From Psychrobacter immobilis (GTDB lineage: Bacteria > Pseudomonadota > Gammaproteobacteria > Pseudomonadales > Moraxellaceae), in contig NZ_CAJGZV010000001.1 of the NCBI RefSeq assembly GCF_904846065.1, forward strand, positions 2,790,001 to 2,854,000: a DNA stretch of 64,000 nt. Direction: 5' to 3'. A program made the position numbers and the translations under genes. Each line of letters opens with the position of its first letter. The first letter of the stretch is position 1. The notes under the pieces were generated by a model. The model was not told the DNA's origin. It saw only the letters and a program-made list of their open reading frames with translations, and ran no database searches. Shown here piece by piece: positions 26,829 through 36,337 of this stretch.

Positions 26829-28556
26829 TTAACCGTGGTTCTTTTCTTCCAACACGCGCAAATCTTTATGTAAAATCTTACCGACATTTGATTTTGGTAA
26901 TTCATCGATGAACTCAACATAACGAGGACGCTTATAACCAGTTAAATTCTCTTTGCTATAAGCAAGCACTTCTTCTTTAGTCAAACTGTCATCACTACGC
27001 ACGACATAAATCTTTGGTACTTCACCGCTCTTTTCATCTTCGATACCGATGACACCGCACTCCAAAATCTTTGGATGACCTGACATCACATCTTCGACTT
27101 CGTTTGGATAGACGTTAAAGCCAGATACCAAAATCATATTCTTTTTACGATCAACGATTTTAAAGTAGCCTTCTTCATCCATCACGCCGATATCACCCGT
27201 ACGGAAATAACCGTCAGAGGTCATGACTTCAGCGGTGGCATCATCACGTTTCCAATAGCCTTTCATAACCTGCGGACCACGAACACAAATCTCGCCACGC
27301 TCACCCAGTGCGACCTCATTGCCTTCTTCATCCAAGATAGCCATGTCTGTCGCTGGCATCGGCAGACCAATATTGCCTGAGAATTCGCCCGTACCTTCTG
27401 GGTTTGCTGACGCCACAGGAGACGTCTCTGACAGACCATAGCCTTGCACGATCACATTACCAGTAATTTTTTGCCATTTGTCAGCGGTGTCTTTTAATAC
27501 TGCCATGCCGCCGCCCATAGACATCTCAAGTTTGCTATGATCTAAGGCTTTAAATGGATCGCTATTTGCTAAAGCATTAAACAGCGTATTAACTGCTGGG
27601 AAAAACGCTGGTGGATAATCTTTATAAGCTTTGATTAAGCTTGCGCCGTCACGTGGGTTTGGTACCAGTAACCCGATACAGCCGCGATATAAGCCAAACA
27701 TGCCGCAAACGGTGAATGAGAAGATATGATATAGCGGCAAGGCAGTCATGATAACTGGCTGCTCATCCATACCTTCAAACTTATCAAAAGCATCGCCAAG
27801 ATAGGTATCACATTGAATCAGGTTGGCGACTAAATTACCATGCGTGAGCATCGCCCCTTTAGCAACACCTGTGGTGCCGCCGGTATATTGCAAAACGGCA
27901 ATGTCATCAAGGCAGATGTTATCTGGACGTTTATAATTTTTGGCTGAGAAGCGATTCAGTGCTGTTTTGAAGCTGGTGCTGGTTTTAAGATTATAGTCAG
28001 GTACAAGCTTCTTCACGTGACGCACGACCATATTGACGATAAAGCCTTTCAATGGACTCATCAAATCACCCATCGACGTCACGATGACATGGTCAACCAA
28101 ATCCTTACCAATGTCTTCATAGGTTTTGGCGAAGTTTTCTAAAATAAATAATGCTTTGGTATCAGAGTCTGTTAGTTGATGCTCAAGCTCTTTTGAGGTG
28201 TAAAGCGGGTTAACGTTAACCAAGGTCATGCCAGCACGCAGCACACCCAATACGGCAACCGGTAGCTGCAAAATATTTGGCATCATGACGCCGACTTTAT
28301 CGCCTTTTTTTAACCCAAGTGATTGCAAGTAGGCAGCAATTTGTTTGCTATAACGATCTAAATCTTCGTAGGAGAGTTTTGCATCCATACAGACAAACGC
28401 TGTCTTACCAGCGTGCTTCGTAAAATTCTGCTCAAATATATCGATTAAAGAAGTATTAGCGGCTGGCATCTCAATGTCGTATTGAATACCAAGCTTTTCA
28501 TAAGTTTTGACCCATACTTTATCGTTACGACGAATTAGGTTACTGTGATTTTCCAT
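26829..28556 (-). CDS. fadD: Long-chain fatty acid-CoA ligase (second of two)
   Basis: 575 residues, about 60% identical by eye to its neighbour. It has the same adenylate-forming motifs: YTGGTTGVAKGAMLTHGNL, VQGYGLSETSPVA, RTGDIGVMDEEGYF, DRKKNMILVSGFNVYPNEVE and PKSNVGKILHKDLR (catalytic Lys). It lacks the N-terminal N/S-rich extension of the other copy. AGGAGAG stands before ATG 28556. A pair like this usually differs in chain-length preference or regulation; nothing in the sequence tells which. Confidence 0.93.
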   Translation of the reverse strand: MENHSNLIRRNDKVWVKTYEKLGIQYDIEMPAANTSLIDIFEQNFTKHAGKTAFVCMDAKLSYEDLDRYSKQIAAYLQSLGLKKGDKVGVMMPNILQLPVAVLGVLRAGMTLVNVNPLYTSKELEHQLTDSDTKALFILENFAKTYEDIGKDLVDHVIVTSMGDLMSPLKGFIVNMVVRHVKKLVPDYNLKTSTSFKTALNRFSAKNYKRPDNICLDDIAVLQYTGGTTGVAKGAMLTHGNLVANLIQCDTYLGDAFDKFEGMDEQPVIMTALPLYHIFSFTVCGMFGLYRGCIGLLVPNPRDGASLIKAYKDYPPAFFPAVNTLFNALANSDPFKALDHSKLEMSMGGGMAVLKDTADKWQKITGNVIVQGYGLSETSPVASANPEGTGEFSGNIGLPMPATDMAILDEEGNEVALGERGEICVRGPQVMKGYWKRDDATAEVMTSDGYFRTGDIGVMDEEGYFKIVDRKKNMILVSGFNVYPNEVEDVMSGHPKILECGVIGIEDEKSGEVPKIYVVRSDDSLTKEEVLAYSKENLTGYKRPRYVEFIDELPKSNVGKILHKDLRVLEEKNHG

Positions 28557-29127
28557 AATCTTTTCTCTCCTAGTAATAGTACGCTACCGTCAACCCATGC
28601 GAATCACAGTGTGATAAAAATATAACAGCTCAGAGCGCAGGCTTGTCATCGTAATGGCAGGCTTGGCTGTGAGGCAATCATATGGTGATGAGCAAACAAT
28701 ATAGCGGTAAATAGCCCTCTGTTCATTAACATACACACTTTATACAGACTACTCAATATAAAAGATTGCTACTTGAGTTCGCAAACTGTCTTGACGGTCA
28801 ATAATGTCATAGTTATCAAAACCTTAATAGCAATAATCGATAATCTTTCAGCAATTTATTAGCGAACATTTATTCATTAATACTCTTCATAGTGTTTTAT
28901 TGTTAACTATTTTTTACCTTTACTATCAAGGGCAGTAGCAAGCTCTGTTAAGGTCACAAAGTTACGCTGTGTACTCTCTTTATCATTATCTAGCACGTCA
29001 CGACCTGTCGCCTATTGTGACTTATGCCTTTTTAATTTTGCCAATATCCTTTACGATAGCGCTATCCTATTTGTACGCTTGCACCAATTATTTATACCTA
29101 TTAAAACTGATAAGTGAACCCTATTTT
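28557..29127. other. Intergenic region between fadD and parC
   Basis: 571 bp holding the divergent promoters of fadD and parC. The parC reading frame stays open for 159 bases upstream of the chosen start (28969-29127), but that stretch encodes an unlikely hydrophobic leader with no family similarity and no ribosome site. Nothing else recognised. Confidence 0.5.
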
Positions 29128-31437
29128 ATGTCCGATGTTATTGATCATACGATTGACCCTATTATTCCCAATGAACCGATGGATACTCGCTCAGTCGCAG
29201 AGTTCACTGAGCAGGCCTATCTCAACTATGCGATGTATGTCATCATGGATCGGGCGCTGCCAAATATCGCTGACGGTCTAAAGCCTGTCCAGCGCCGCAT
29301 TGTTTACGCCATGAGTGAGCTGGGGCTAAAATCAACGGCAAAAGCGAAAAAATCTGCGCGTACCGTCGGTGACGTCTTGGGTAAATACCATCCGCATGGT
29401 GACAGCGCTTGTTATGAAGCTATGGTGCTCATGGCGCAGCCGTTCAGCTATCGCTATCCGCTCATTACAGGTCAAGGTAATTGGGGTAGCCCAGATGATC
29501 CTAAATCTTTTGCCGCCATGCGTTATACCGAAGCCAAAATGTCGGCTTATGCCAATACCTTGCTTGCAGAACTCGGACAAGGCACGGTCGATTGGCAAGA
29601 TAACTTTGATGGCACCATGCAAGAGCCAACCACCCTACCTGCCCGCCTGCCAAATATCCTATTAAATGGCACAACAGGTATTGCAGTCGGCATGGCAACC
29701 GATATTCCACCGCATAACCTTAATGAAGTGGTACGCGCAGCCATTCGTCTGCTCAAAAACCCAGAGTTGTCGGTTAAGCAGCTTACCCAATCGATACCCG
29801 CGCCTGACCTACCAACGCCAGCGGAAATCATCACTAGCAAAAAAGATTTGCAAGCGATGTACGAGACTGGACGCGGCAGCTATAAAATGCGCGCGACGTT
29901 CCATGTTGACCCTAAAGAAAAGAATCTCGTCATCATTGACGCGCTGCCTTACCAAGTCTCAGGCAACAAAATCCAAGAGCAAATCGCCAAGCTCATGACG
30001 GATAAAAAACTGCCTTGGATTACTGATATTCATGATGAATCAGATCACGAAAACGCTTGTCGTATCGTACTTGAGCTAAAATCAACCCGAGTCGATGTCG
30101 CTCGCGTCATGAGCCACCTGTTTGCCAGTACGGATTTAGAAAGCAATTACCGCGTCAATATGAACATGATTGGCTTAAACGGTAAGCCGCAGGTCAAAAA
30201 CCTAAAAGAAATCCTTGATGAATGGCTAATATGTCGCCGTTCTGTGGTCACGCGCCGTCTGCAATATCGCCTCGATAAAATCGACAAGCGCTTACATATC
30301 CTCGCAGGTTTGCTGATTGCTTATCTTAATATTGATGAAGTCATTCGCATTATTCGCGAAGAGGACGATCCAAAATTATCGTTAATGCAAGATTATGACC
30401 TCACTGAAATTCAAGCCAATGCTATTTTGGATATTCGTTTGCGTCAGCTAGCAAAGTTAGAGGAAATTGAGCTACGCCGCGAGCAAGATGAACTGGCTGC
30501 CGAACGTGCCATCATTCAAGAGTATTTGGACAATCCAGACAGCCTGACCAATCTGATGATTGATGAGCTGACAGCTGATATGAAAGAACATGGCAATGAG
30601 CGCGTATCACCACTGGCAGAGCGCGAAGAAGCGCAAGCATTAAAAGAATCTGACCTTGTACCGAGCGAACCAATCACTGCCATCCTATCAAAGGCAGGTT
30701 GGATTCGTGCTGCCAAAGGTCATGATGTTGACGCTGCTGGCATGAGTTATCGTTCAGGTGACAGCTATCAAGCGCACGTCCGTGGCAAATCCAATGAGAA
30801 AATCTACGTGCTCGATAGCACTGGACGCAGCTATAGTATTGACGCACATAGCCTTGCTTCGGCTCGTGGTCAAGGCGATCCTCTGACCAGTGTGTTAAAA
30901 CCACCAGCAGGTGCTAGCTTTGAGCAGCTATTAACCGGTGCTGACGATCAGCGCATCATCCTCGCTAGCTCCGCAGGGTATGGTTTTATCAACACCATCG
31001 GTAATCTTGATAGTAATCAAAAAGCGGGTAAAAACATCATTAACCTAGCGGCTGATAGTCGTTTGCTCCCTGTTGCGCGTATCGATGCGCCAGTAGAAAC
31101 AGCTAATAATGCTGACAGTGACAATACCAATGCAAAGGTAGCGCCTGACCATATTGCTGTCGTGACCAATGCTGGATATTTGCTGATATTTGCCCTCGAT
31201 GATTTACCTGAACAGGCACGCGGTAAAGGTAATAAGCTAATTAAATTGAAAGAGAATGAGGAGGTGCTCGCCATTACGCCTCTCAGTCAGCAAGACAGCC
31301 TAATTATTACCGCTGGCAAACGCCATGTGACACTTAAGCCAAATGATTTGGCTAACTATACGGGAGTCCGAGGCAATCGTGGTGGACAGTTGCCAAGAGG
31401 CTTTCAGAATGTGACGAGTGTTGAGGTTGCGGGTTAA
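29128..31437 (+). CDS. parC: DNA topoisomerase IV subunit A
   Basis: 769 residues from ATG 29128 ([12 protein letters not shown]). It decatenates chromosomes together with ParE. It has the winged-helix breakage-reunion domain with [20 protein letters not shown] and the active-site Tyr in [11 protein letters not shown], then a long coiled coil and a C-terminal beta-propeller. The quinolone-resistance-determining segment is wild type: Ser and Glu at the positions equivalent to E. coli Ser80 and Glu84. The longer in-frame start at 28969 is rejected because it adds a hydrophobic leader absent from ParC. parE is not adjacent. Confidence 0.96.
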   Translation: MSDVIDHTIDPIIPNEPMDTRSVAEFTEQAYLNYAMYVIMDRALPNIADGLKPVQRRIVYAMSELGLKSTAKAKKSARTVGDVLGKYHPHGDSACYEAMVLMAQPFSYRYPLITGQGNWGSPDDPKSFAAMRYTEAKMSAYANTLLAELGQGTVDWQDNFDGTMQEPTTLPARLPNILLNGTTGIAVGMATDIPPHNLNEVVRAAIRLLKNPELSVKQLTQSIPAPDLPTPAEIITSKKDLQAMYETGRGSYKMRATFHVDPKEKNLVIIDALPYQVSGNKIQEQIAKLMTDKKLPWITDIHDESDHENACRIVLELKSTRVDVARVMSHLFASTDLESNYRVNMNMIGLNGKPQVKNLKEILDEWLICRRSVVTRRLQYRLDKIDKRLHILAGLLIAYLNIDEVIRIIREEDDPKLSLMQDYDLTEIQANAILDIRLRQLAKLEEIELRREQDELAAERAIIQEYLDNPDSLTNLMIDELTADMKEHGNERVSPLAEREEAQALKESDLVPSEPITAILSKAGWIRAAKGHDVDAAGMSYRSGDSYQAHVRGKSNEKIYVLDSTGRSYSIDAHSLASARGQGDPLTSVLKPPAGASFEQLLTGADDQRIILASSAGYGFINTIGNLDSNQKAGKNIINLAADSRLLPVARIDAPVETANNADSDNTNAKVAPDHIAVVTNAGYLLIFALDDLPEQARGKGNKLIKLKENEEVLAITPLSQQDSLIITAGKRHVTLKPNDLANYTGVRGNRGGQLPRGFQNVTSVEVAG

Positions 31438-31527
31438 GTTTTTTGAATACTGAAGCAAAAGCTTAGCTATAGCTACTACTTCACCTAAAGCTTTAAATAA
31501 ATAAAATGTATGAAAAAGAAGGTAGAG

Positions 31528-32046
31528 ATGCACGAGCAAATACCTAATAATTATAATCAAGAGCGATTTTATTCAGTGCATGGCAGAATAGGCCGCATTC
31601 GCTTCTTAGCGTATAACCTATTACTTAATATCATGCTCATACCTTTAGTTTTAATTACTGGCGGGCTGCTTGAGATTAGCTCTTACTTATTTAGTGATGA
31701 CAGCAAAATTACTGATGCTTTAAGTTTTTTGATTGTTATTTTGGCTTTTTTAGTGTATCTCTACATCTTACTCATACCTAGCAAGCGCAGGCTTAATGAT
31801 TTAAATATATCAGGTTGGGTATCTCTTTTGTGGTTCATTCCGGTAGTTAATCTAATACTGTTACTATGCCTTGCATTTGTTAAAGGAGATATTAATGTTA
31901 ACGATTATGGTACACCTTCTGAACCACCTTCGTTATTAACTAAAATTATAGCGGTGTTAATGCCTATTATAGCCATCTTTATGATTATATTTATTTTTTT
32001 ATCTGCATCAATTGCTATGCATGCCTATCAGTTGGATTTTTTCTAA
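31528..32046 (+). CDS. DUF805-family membrane protein
   Basis: 172 residues. The DUF805 pattern is clear: RFYSVHGRIGRIRFLAYNLL at the start, several membrane helices, and IPSKRRLNDLNISGWVSLLW with the conserved RRLxDLxxSGW. Function unknown; E. coli YhaH and YhaI are relatives. ATG 31528 is preferred over 31510 because AAGGTAGAG lies just upstream of it. AT-rich compared with parC. A terminator module follows at 32097. Confidence 0.85.
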   Translation: MHEQIPNNYNQERFYSVHGRIGRIRFLAYNLLLNIMLIPLVLITGGLLEISSYLFSDDSKITDALSFLIVILAFLVYLYILLIPSKRRLNDLNISGWVSLLWFIPVVNLILLLCLAFVKGDINVNDYGTPSEPPSLLTKIIAVLMPIIAIFMIIFIFLSASIAMHAYQLDFF

Positions 32047-32096
32047 CGACTAAGTCAGCATACTTTATCGCTGCCCAAACATACCTTATTCTCACC

Positions 32097-32133
32097 AAAA
32101 AGCCGACTATATAATTTGTATCGACGGCTTTTT
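32097..32133 (+). terminator. Terminator, copy 1 of a repeated module
   Basis: AAAAAGCCG pairs with CGGCTTTTT. Its flanks (CACCAAAAAGCCG before, CTAAAACGATAC after) match those of the hairpin at 34559-34596. Confidence 0.8.
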
Positions 32134-32178
32134 CACACTAGCTAAAACGATACAAACGTTAATAGCAATCTACTTCAA

Positions 32179-32211
32179 GTGTGGTCTTAGTGCGTAGGGT
32201 GCATTCCACAC
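32179..32211. repeat. Short repeat with GTGTGG/CCACAC hairpin, left of the 106-residue gene
   Basis: It contains GGTCTTAGTGCGTAGGGTG, close to GCTTTTAGTGCATAGGGTT at about 32628-32646 on the other side of the gene. The two could be remnants of one dispersed intergenic repeat flanking the gene. Confidence 0.4.
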
Positions 32212-32282
32212 ACCGATGAGATTAATAACGTTAAAAAATAGAAAACTGGACGCAGTTTACGACTTTAATTATTAGTGACTAT

Positions 32283-32603
32283 ATGAAAGCTTTAGCAATA
32301 ATTGTATCTTTTTTATTTTTATTCTGCGCACTTGCAGGAATTTTGGTGATTCCCACTTTTGAAGAACTATATAAAAGTTTTGGTGTTGATATACCAGTAT
32401 TTGCTAAGCTAGTGTTAAATACTCATAAATACTGGCTAGGGTTAGCTTTGATCCCAATACCCTTGGTTTATTTATTGGAACCGTCAAAAAAATGGCAAGC
32501 TACCACTCAATATTTTCTCTTAGCTTTGGCTATTCTTCTTATTCCTTTGACCATTATTGCTCTTTATTTGCCTATATATGAATTGGGTAGCGTAGCTGGT
32601 TAA
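32283..32603 (+). CDS. Small three-helix membrane protein with T2SF-like segment
   Basis: 106 residues. Helices at ~3-23, ~48-65 and ~75-98. The segment VIPTFEELYKSFGVDIPVFA after helix 1 resembles the conserved stretch of type II secretion F (GspF/PilC) proteins, (V/I)P.F...(Y/F)..FG...P. The protein is far too short to be a GspF and may simply share that loop pattern. Start at ATG 32283. AT-rich. Not recognised as a named family. Confidence 0.55.
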   Translation: MKALAIIVSFLFLFCALAGILVIPTFEELYKSFGVDIPVFAKLVLNTHKYWLGLALIPIPLVYLLEPSKKWQATTQYFLLALAILLIPLTIIALYLPIYELGSVAG

Positions 32604-32618
32604 ATGATAGCAACAAAC

Positions 32619-32675
32619 GTAGGCTGTGCTTTTAGTGCATAGGGTTGGTAGCATAGGCTAAAAACTTAGCCTACG
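32619..32675. repeat. Hairpin with CGTAGGCT/AGCCTACG arms downstream of the 106-residue gene
   Basis: Arms at 32619-32626 and 32668-32675. The loop includes TTTAGTGCATAGGGTT, related to the repeat at 32179-32211. Confidence 0.4.
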
Positions 32676-32755
32676 AATACTAATCTACAAAGGTAACTAT
32701 TCTATTCATTAATAGCATTACGCCTATCTCATTTTGCTACTAAATCTCTTAAACT

Positions 32756-33547
32756 TTAAAATTTTGCATTCGCAAAAGCTGCATATAAAAGTCCAGCGCC
32801 TACAGCTTGGATAGGAAAAGTGACTATGTCTACTGCCATGGTCACTGGCAATAGAACAACGCCAAGCTTATTAGCATGATCACTAACTTCCCATTTTTGA
32901 TTCAATTGAATCGTTAAAGGTTGTTTTAGCTTATGGTTTATCTGATCAATATTCTGTACTGCAGAAGCTACTGTCAGCTCAATGCGCACTATACGCTGAC
33001 AAATCATATTTTGTTGCTCGGCAATAATTGCTGTCTGACACTCAAAACCGAAATTTTCCAACTGTAACTGCTCATTGCGCTTTATTTCATTTATTGGCTT
33101 TGCATACAACAAGCCAATAAATGTTGGTATATCTTTAATCTTACTTGTTTTATTACCATCTATATTAATAACTAACTGGTTTGAATTGGCTTGAGTTTTT
33201 TGCTGAACATTGTAAGTTGAGTATGAGGGTAGAGTATCGATATATAGTGAGCCTAAATCTACTTGAGCGAAAATTCTTCTAAATATATCAGAAGATGTGT
33301 GAGAGTCGACCGCAGGTTGCACTAAAAAACTATAGTTTTTACCTGCTAGAATCATAGCATCCTCGTATCCTTTTATTGGCTTATTAGGATATCCAACGGC
33401 AATAACGTTCTCAGATAAGACATTTTTTACATGCTCTTCCACATGATTAGTTTTAGTGTAACTTACAAGACTTGCAGTCGCACAACTATTTAATACGATT
33501 GATGAACCTAAAAGCGTTACTAATAATAGAGGTAATTTTTTATACAT
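32756..33547 (-). CDS. Lipoprotein of unknown function, YceK/YidQ-like end
   Basis: 263 residues. Signal peptide with lipobox IVLNSCAT (Cys ~22 as the lipid-modified residue). The middle ~170 residues are soluble and Asn/Gln-rich. Near the end, LLPVTMAVDIVTFPIQAVGA resembles the conserved P-x-x-x-x-x-D-x-x-x-x-P stretch of small YceK/YidQ lipoproteins; that link is weak. AAGGGA precedes ATG 33547. Likely an outer-membrane or periplasmic lipoprotein. Confidence 0.65.
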   Translation of the reverse strand: MYKKLPLLLVTLLGSSIVLNSCATASLVSYTKTNHVEEHVKNVLSENVIAVGYPNKPIKGYEDAMILAGKNYSFLVQPAVDSHTSSDIFRRIFAQVDLGSLYIDTLPSYSTYNVQQKTQANSNQLVINIDGNKTSKIKDIPTFIGLLYAKPINEIKRNEQLQLENFGFECQTAIIAEQQNMICQRIVRIELTVASAVQNIDQINHKLKQPLTIQLNQKWEVSDHANKLGVVLLPVTMAVDIVTFPIQAVGAGLLYAAFANAKF

Positions 33548-33695
33548 ATAGTCCCTTATTTATATGGAGTATCATCATTCATTTCTAGTCGACACATTTT
33601 GAATAGTAAAATGATTTAAGTAATAGTACACAACATATGTAGAAGTACAACGCTCAACCTTTACGATCTATAAATATAAGATATTGAAAACAACT

Positions 33696-33733
33696 AAAAA
33701 GCCGCCTATACACAAGGTATAGACGGCTTTTTT
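33696..33733 (-). terminator. Terminator, copy 2 of a repeated module
   Basis: AAAAAGCCGCCTATAC pairs with GTATAGACGGCTTTTTT (one mismatch). It is followed by ACGCTAG as in copy 3. It can serve the BLUF gene on the minus strand. Confidence 0.85.
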
Positions 33734-33758
33734 ACGCTAGTTATAATAGAGAACTTAT

Positions 33759-34244
33759 CTAAGGCTTATTGGATTCAGCATCTTTAAAAACTGCTGTCAA
33801 AAAACTTTTAATCTGAGCACTTGTCATTAGATAGGGATTATAGTCAGAACCTGCTGAGAAGCTTTTGAGAGCATACTCTTCATCTTCAGCGCTTGATGTT
33901 AGATGTTTCACTAAAAACCCATTCCATTGACGCGACTCTATTTCCTCTATATTAACAATATTGGGAAAAATGGTTGAATGCTCGTCAAGTATCTTTTCTA
34001 AGGCAGTATTGATAGCGGGTCTTGTCCCTTGAAAACTTTGAACGAAATAACCTTCACTAATGACTAAAGCTGAAGCTGAAGCTATATTGTTTTCTTCAAA
34101 ATACCTTCGCCAATACTCAAGTGCACGAGTCAGCTCGATTCCCGAATCTAGGTCGACATTTTTGGCGATATATATCATGTTGATAAGAATATGCTCGCCA
34201 TTTATTTTTTTGCTTTCTGGCGTATGGCTTGTCGCTATAGTCAT
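33759..34244 (-). CDS. Short BLUF-domain blue-light sensor protein
   Basis: 161 residues, one domain plus a short tail, similar in size to Acinetobacter BlsA. BLUF features are visible: Tyr in INMIYIAKN, Asn in EENNIASASALV, Gln in GYFVQSFQG, and Trp in ESRQWNGFLV, the positions that contact or tune the flavin. BLUF proteins bind FAD and change conformation under blue light; short ones act through protein partners. The motifs are diverged (FQG for LEG, VIS for LLY), so flavin binding should be regarded as likely, not certain. AAGG precedes ATG 34244. No regulator gene is adjacent. Confidence 0.75.
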   Translation of the reverse strand: MTIATSHTPESKKINGEHILINMIYIAKNVDLDSGIELTRALEYWRRYFEENNIASASALVISEGYFVQSFQGTRPAINTALEKILDEHSTIFPNIVNIEEIESRQWNGFLVKHLTSSAEDEEYALKSFSAGSDYNPYLMTSAQIKSFLTAVFKDAESNKP

Positions 34245-34660
34245 GAGAAACCTTATTTATAAAAACCTGATCTAATTTAAGATAAAGTATAATCAATAAA
34301 AATTTTTTCTTAGTGGTTTTTTGTCATCTAACATCATTGTATTTCTAGAAATAAGCATTGGAATTTTAATGAGTTAGAACGCTGTTACTTCTCAGAGTAC
34401 AATTGTACTATAAAAATTGGCACAATGACTGCGATATCATTATTCTAATAATTAACAAGTCTAATCTATATTTTCCTATAGCACGGTCTCAACCCTAACA
34501 TACGACTGACCCACGCTTACTCATGGCTCAGACGTTGCAAACTTCACTTACTCTTACCAAAAAGCCGTCTATACACACGGCATAGACGGCTTTTTTACGC
34601 TCATTAAAACGATCAAAGCATCAATACCGACCCATCTCAACCGTTGTCTCAGCAAGCAAA
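34245..34660. other. Intergenic region between BLUF gene and PEBP-like gene
   Basis: 416 bp, AT-rich. It contains terminator module copy 3 (34559-34596). The rest shows no ORF with a ribosome site and no recognised element. It presumably includes the BLUF promoter. Confidence 0.5.
34559..34596 (-). terminator. Terminator, copy 3 of a repeated module
   Basis: AAAAAGCCGTCTATAC pairs with CATAGACGGCTTTTTT. Flanks TTACCAAAAAGCCG and ATTAAAACGATCAAA match copy 1. It serves the PEBP-like gene on the minus strand. Confidence 0.85.
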
Positions 34661-35131
34661 CTATCGCCTTGCCTGCACATCTACCGTATACAGATGGTTT
34701 TTGCCACCTGTACAAGGTGGTTTATACGCCCCTCCCGCTTCCCCTGTACGGCTACGATATTCCGCGACCATCTCAATCCCAACTGGCACTTCATAAGTAT
34801 GCCCAAACACACGTAGAATCTCAGCATTCGTAGCACCTTCTGGTAGGTTAAACTCTACAATGCCATGTTCACCATGTTGCATACGTTTATTGCTCACATC
34901 GTTGTAAACGAAAACCAAGCTCTCCGCACCCATCGGTATGTTTGAGACCGTCATGCTCGGCGTGGCTGGGTTTTTGCCATCATAATTTAGACACTGCTGC
35001 CCTTCAGGTATTTTTTTGCCATTCCAAGCAGCATCGTTAAACTTAACATCCATTGCAAAGGCATTGGCAGATAGTGCCAATGTTGCTAAAGCCGTCAAAA
35101 TGGTGACTGATTTTAAGGTAAAAATTTTCAT
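34661..35131 (-). CDS. Periplasmic PEBP-like (YbhB/YbcL-type) protein
   Basis: 156 residues. Signal peptide MKIFTLKSVTILTALATLAL ending in ANAFA. The mature part has NPATPSMTVSNIPMGAESLV then FVYND, and later GEHGIVEFNLPEG, matching the order of the phosphatidylethanolamine-binding protein fold (SPxLxxxxxPxGxxSLxLxxxD, then the H-containing strand). ATG 35131 was preferred over 35158 because it starts the signal peptide directly. PEBP-like periplasmic proteins have no settled function. Confidence 0.6.
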   Translation of the reverse strand: MKIFTLKSVTILTALATLALSANAFAMDVKFNDAAWNGKKIPEGQQCLNYDGKNPATPSMTVSNIPMGAESLVFVYNDVSNKRMQHGEHGIVEFNLPEGATNAEILRVFGHTYEVPVGIEMVAEYRSRTGEAGGAYKPPCTGGKNHLYTVDVQARR

Positions 35132-35431
35132 ACTAGCTCTTTTAGATAGCGGATACACTGATAAAAACCGTTCATCATTTTGTTAACTGATATTGATCGT
35201 TAATCTTAACCTTATAATAAATAGCCACTATTAAGTTAATTATATCGTTTAGGGTTTTTGTTAACCCTTCGAATAAGCGCAAATTAATCGCAATGCCAGC
35301 AAAGCGAATACCGCAGCAGTAGCCAAATTTGCATCATCGCAGGTTACTCTATAGGTATTTATCTCTTTGGGTGTGTTGTAGTAGTATCTAAATCATTGGT
35401 ATTCAAACGACTAAAAAACAATAGGATCATC

Positions 35432-36262
35432 ATGTTTATCGAAGACAAAATCGCCAAAGAAAGTATGACTATCAAGACTCCGACACCCAAGATCATCTTT
35501 TTTGACATCGATGATACCTTGAGCCGCAATGGCATCATTGCCGAACACAACAAAGCGACCCTTGAGCAGCTTGCAGGTACTGATATTAAGCTGGTGATTT
35601 CAACGGGACGCTCCAAAGCCATATTGCCAGTAGATATTTTAGCTTTACTCGAAGCTGATGTCTTAGATGCGATTATTTGTATGAATGGACAGTATAGTTT
35701 TGATAAAAAGGGTCGGATTAGCCACTATCCGTTATCCGCTGAGCAAACGGATACAATCGTGCGTCTGTGCCAACAGAGCGAGTTGATTCATAAGTTTGAC
35801 TCTGCCACCCATCTCGCTTGGTCAGGTGAAAATGAGCGCTTGCGCGAGTTTAATGCCATCACGCCAAACTCTATCGTTGACCCTGAATACCATAAAGGGA
35901 ATACCGTCTATCAATGCTCAGTATTTTTTAACAATCAACAAGAGAAAATGCAGGACGTCGATTTTGCCCAGTACGATTTAAAGCTCGTCCATTGGCATCA
36001 TATCGGCGCAGATATCTTACCGATAGAGGCATCCAAGGCGCGAGGCATTAAAGACGTCTGTCAATACTATGGGGTAGATGCCAGTGAGTGTATGGCGTTT
36101 GGTGATGGGATGAATGATTTAGAGATGTTTGACTTGGTTGGCTATGCGGTGGCGATGGGTGATGCAAAGCAAGAGTTGATTGCGCGTGCAGACTTTGTTA
36201 CGGGTACGATTGAGGAGCGCGGTATTCAGTCGGTACTTGAGCAGTTTCATATTACGTCTTAA
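35432..36262 (+). CDS. Cof-type HAD-IIB family phosphatase
   Basis: 276 residues. HAD motif I FFDIDDTLSRNG (nucleophile Asp ~24), motif II VISTGRSK, a Cof-type cap in the middle, Lys in IEASKARGI, and motif IV AFGDGMNDLEMFD. Such cytoplasmic enzymes dephosphorylate sugar phosphates, pyridoxal phosphate or nucleotides; the substrate is unknown. ATG 35432 has AGGA at the right spacing, so the longer start at 35396 is not used. Monocistronic. Confidence 0.9.
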   Translation: MFIEDKIAKESMTIKTPTPKIIFFDIDDTLSRNGIIAEHNKATLEQLAGTDIKLVISTGRSKAILPVDILALLEADVLDAIICMNGQYSFDKKGRISHYPLSAEQTDTIVRLCQQSELIHKFDSATHLAWSGENERLREFNAITPNSIVDPEYHKGNTVYQCSVFFNNQQEKMQDVDFAQYDLKLVHWHHIGADILPIEASKARGIKDVCQYYGVDASECMAFGDGMNDLEMFDLVGYAVAMGDAKQELIARADFVTGTIEERGIQSVLEQFHITS

Positions 36263-36285
36263 TAATCAGACTTTGCAAATTGCTA

Positions 36286-36336
36286 TTTATCTAGGACGTG
36301 TCCTTATTTTAAAAATGAGGACACGTCCTAGATAAA
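36286..36336. repeat. Palindromic element copy 1, perfect 19-bp arms
   Basis: TTTATCTAGGACGTGTCCT and its exact reverse complement AGGACACGTCCTAGATAAA, separated by 13 bases. CTAG (36291-36294 and 36328-36331) bounds the inner GACGTGTCCT arms on both sides. Related copies lie at 50571 and 59689. Confidence 0.85.
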
Positions 36337-36337
36337 T

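Noticed and set aside
28969-29127. 53-codon in-frame extension before parC
   Set aside because: It encodes a hydrophobic leader absent from ParC and lacks a ribosome site; ATG 29128 begins the normal protein.
32283-32603. Truncated type II secretion gspF/pilC gene
   Set aside because: Only one short loop resembles GspF; the membrane topology and the rest of the sequence do not, and the frame has its own start and stop.
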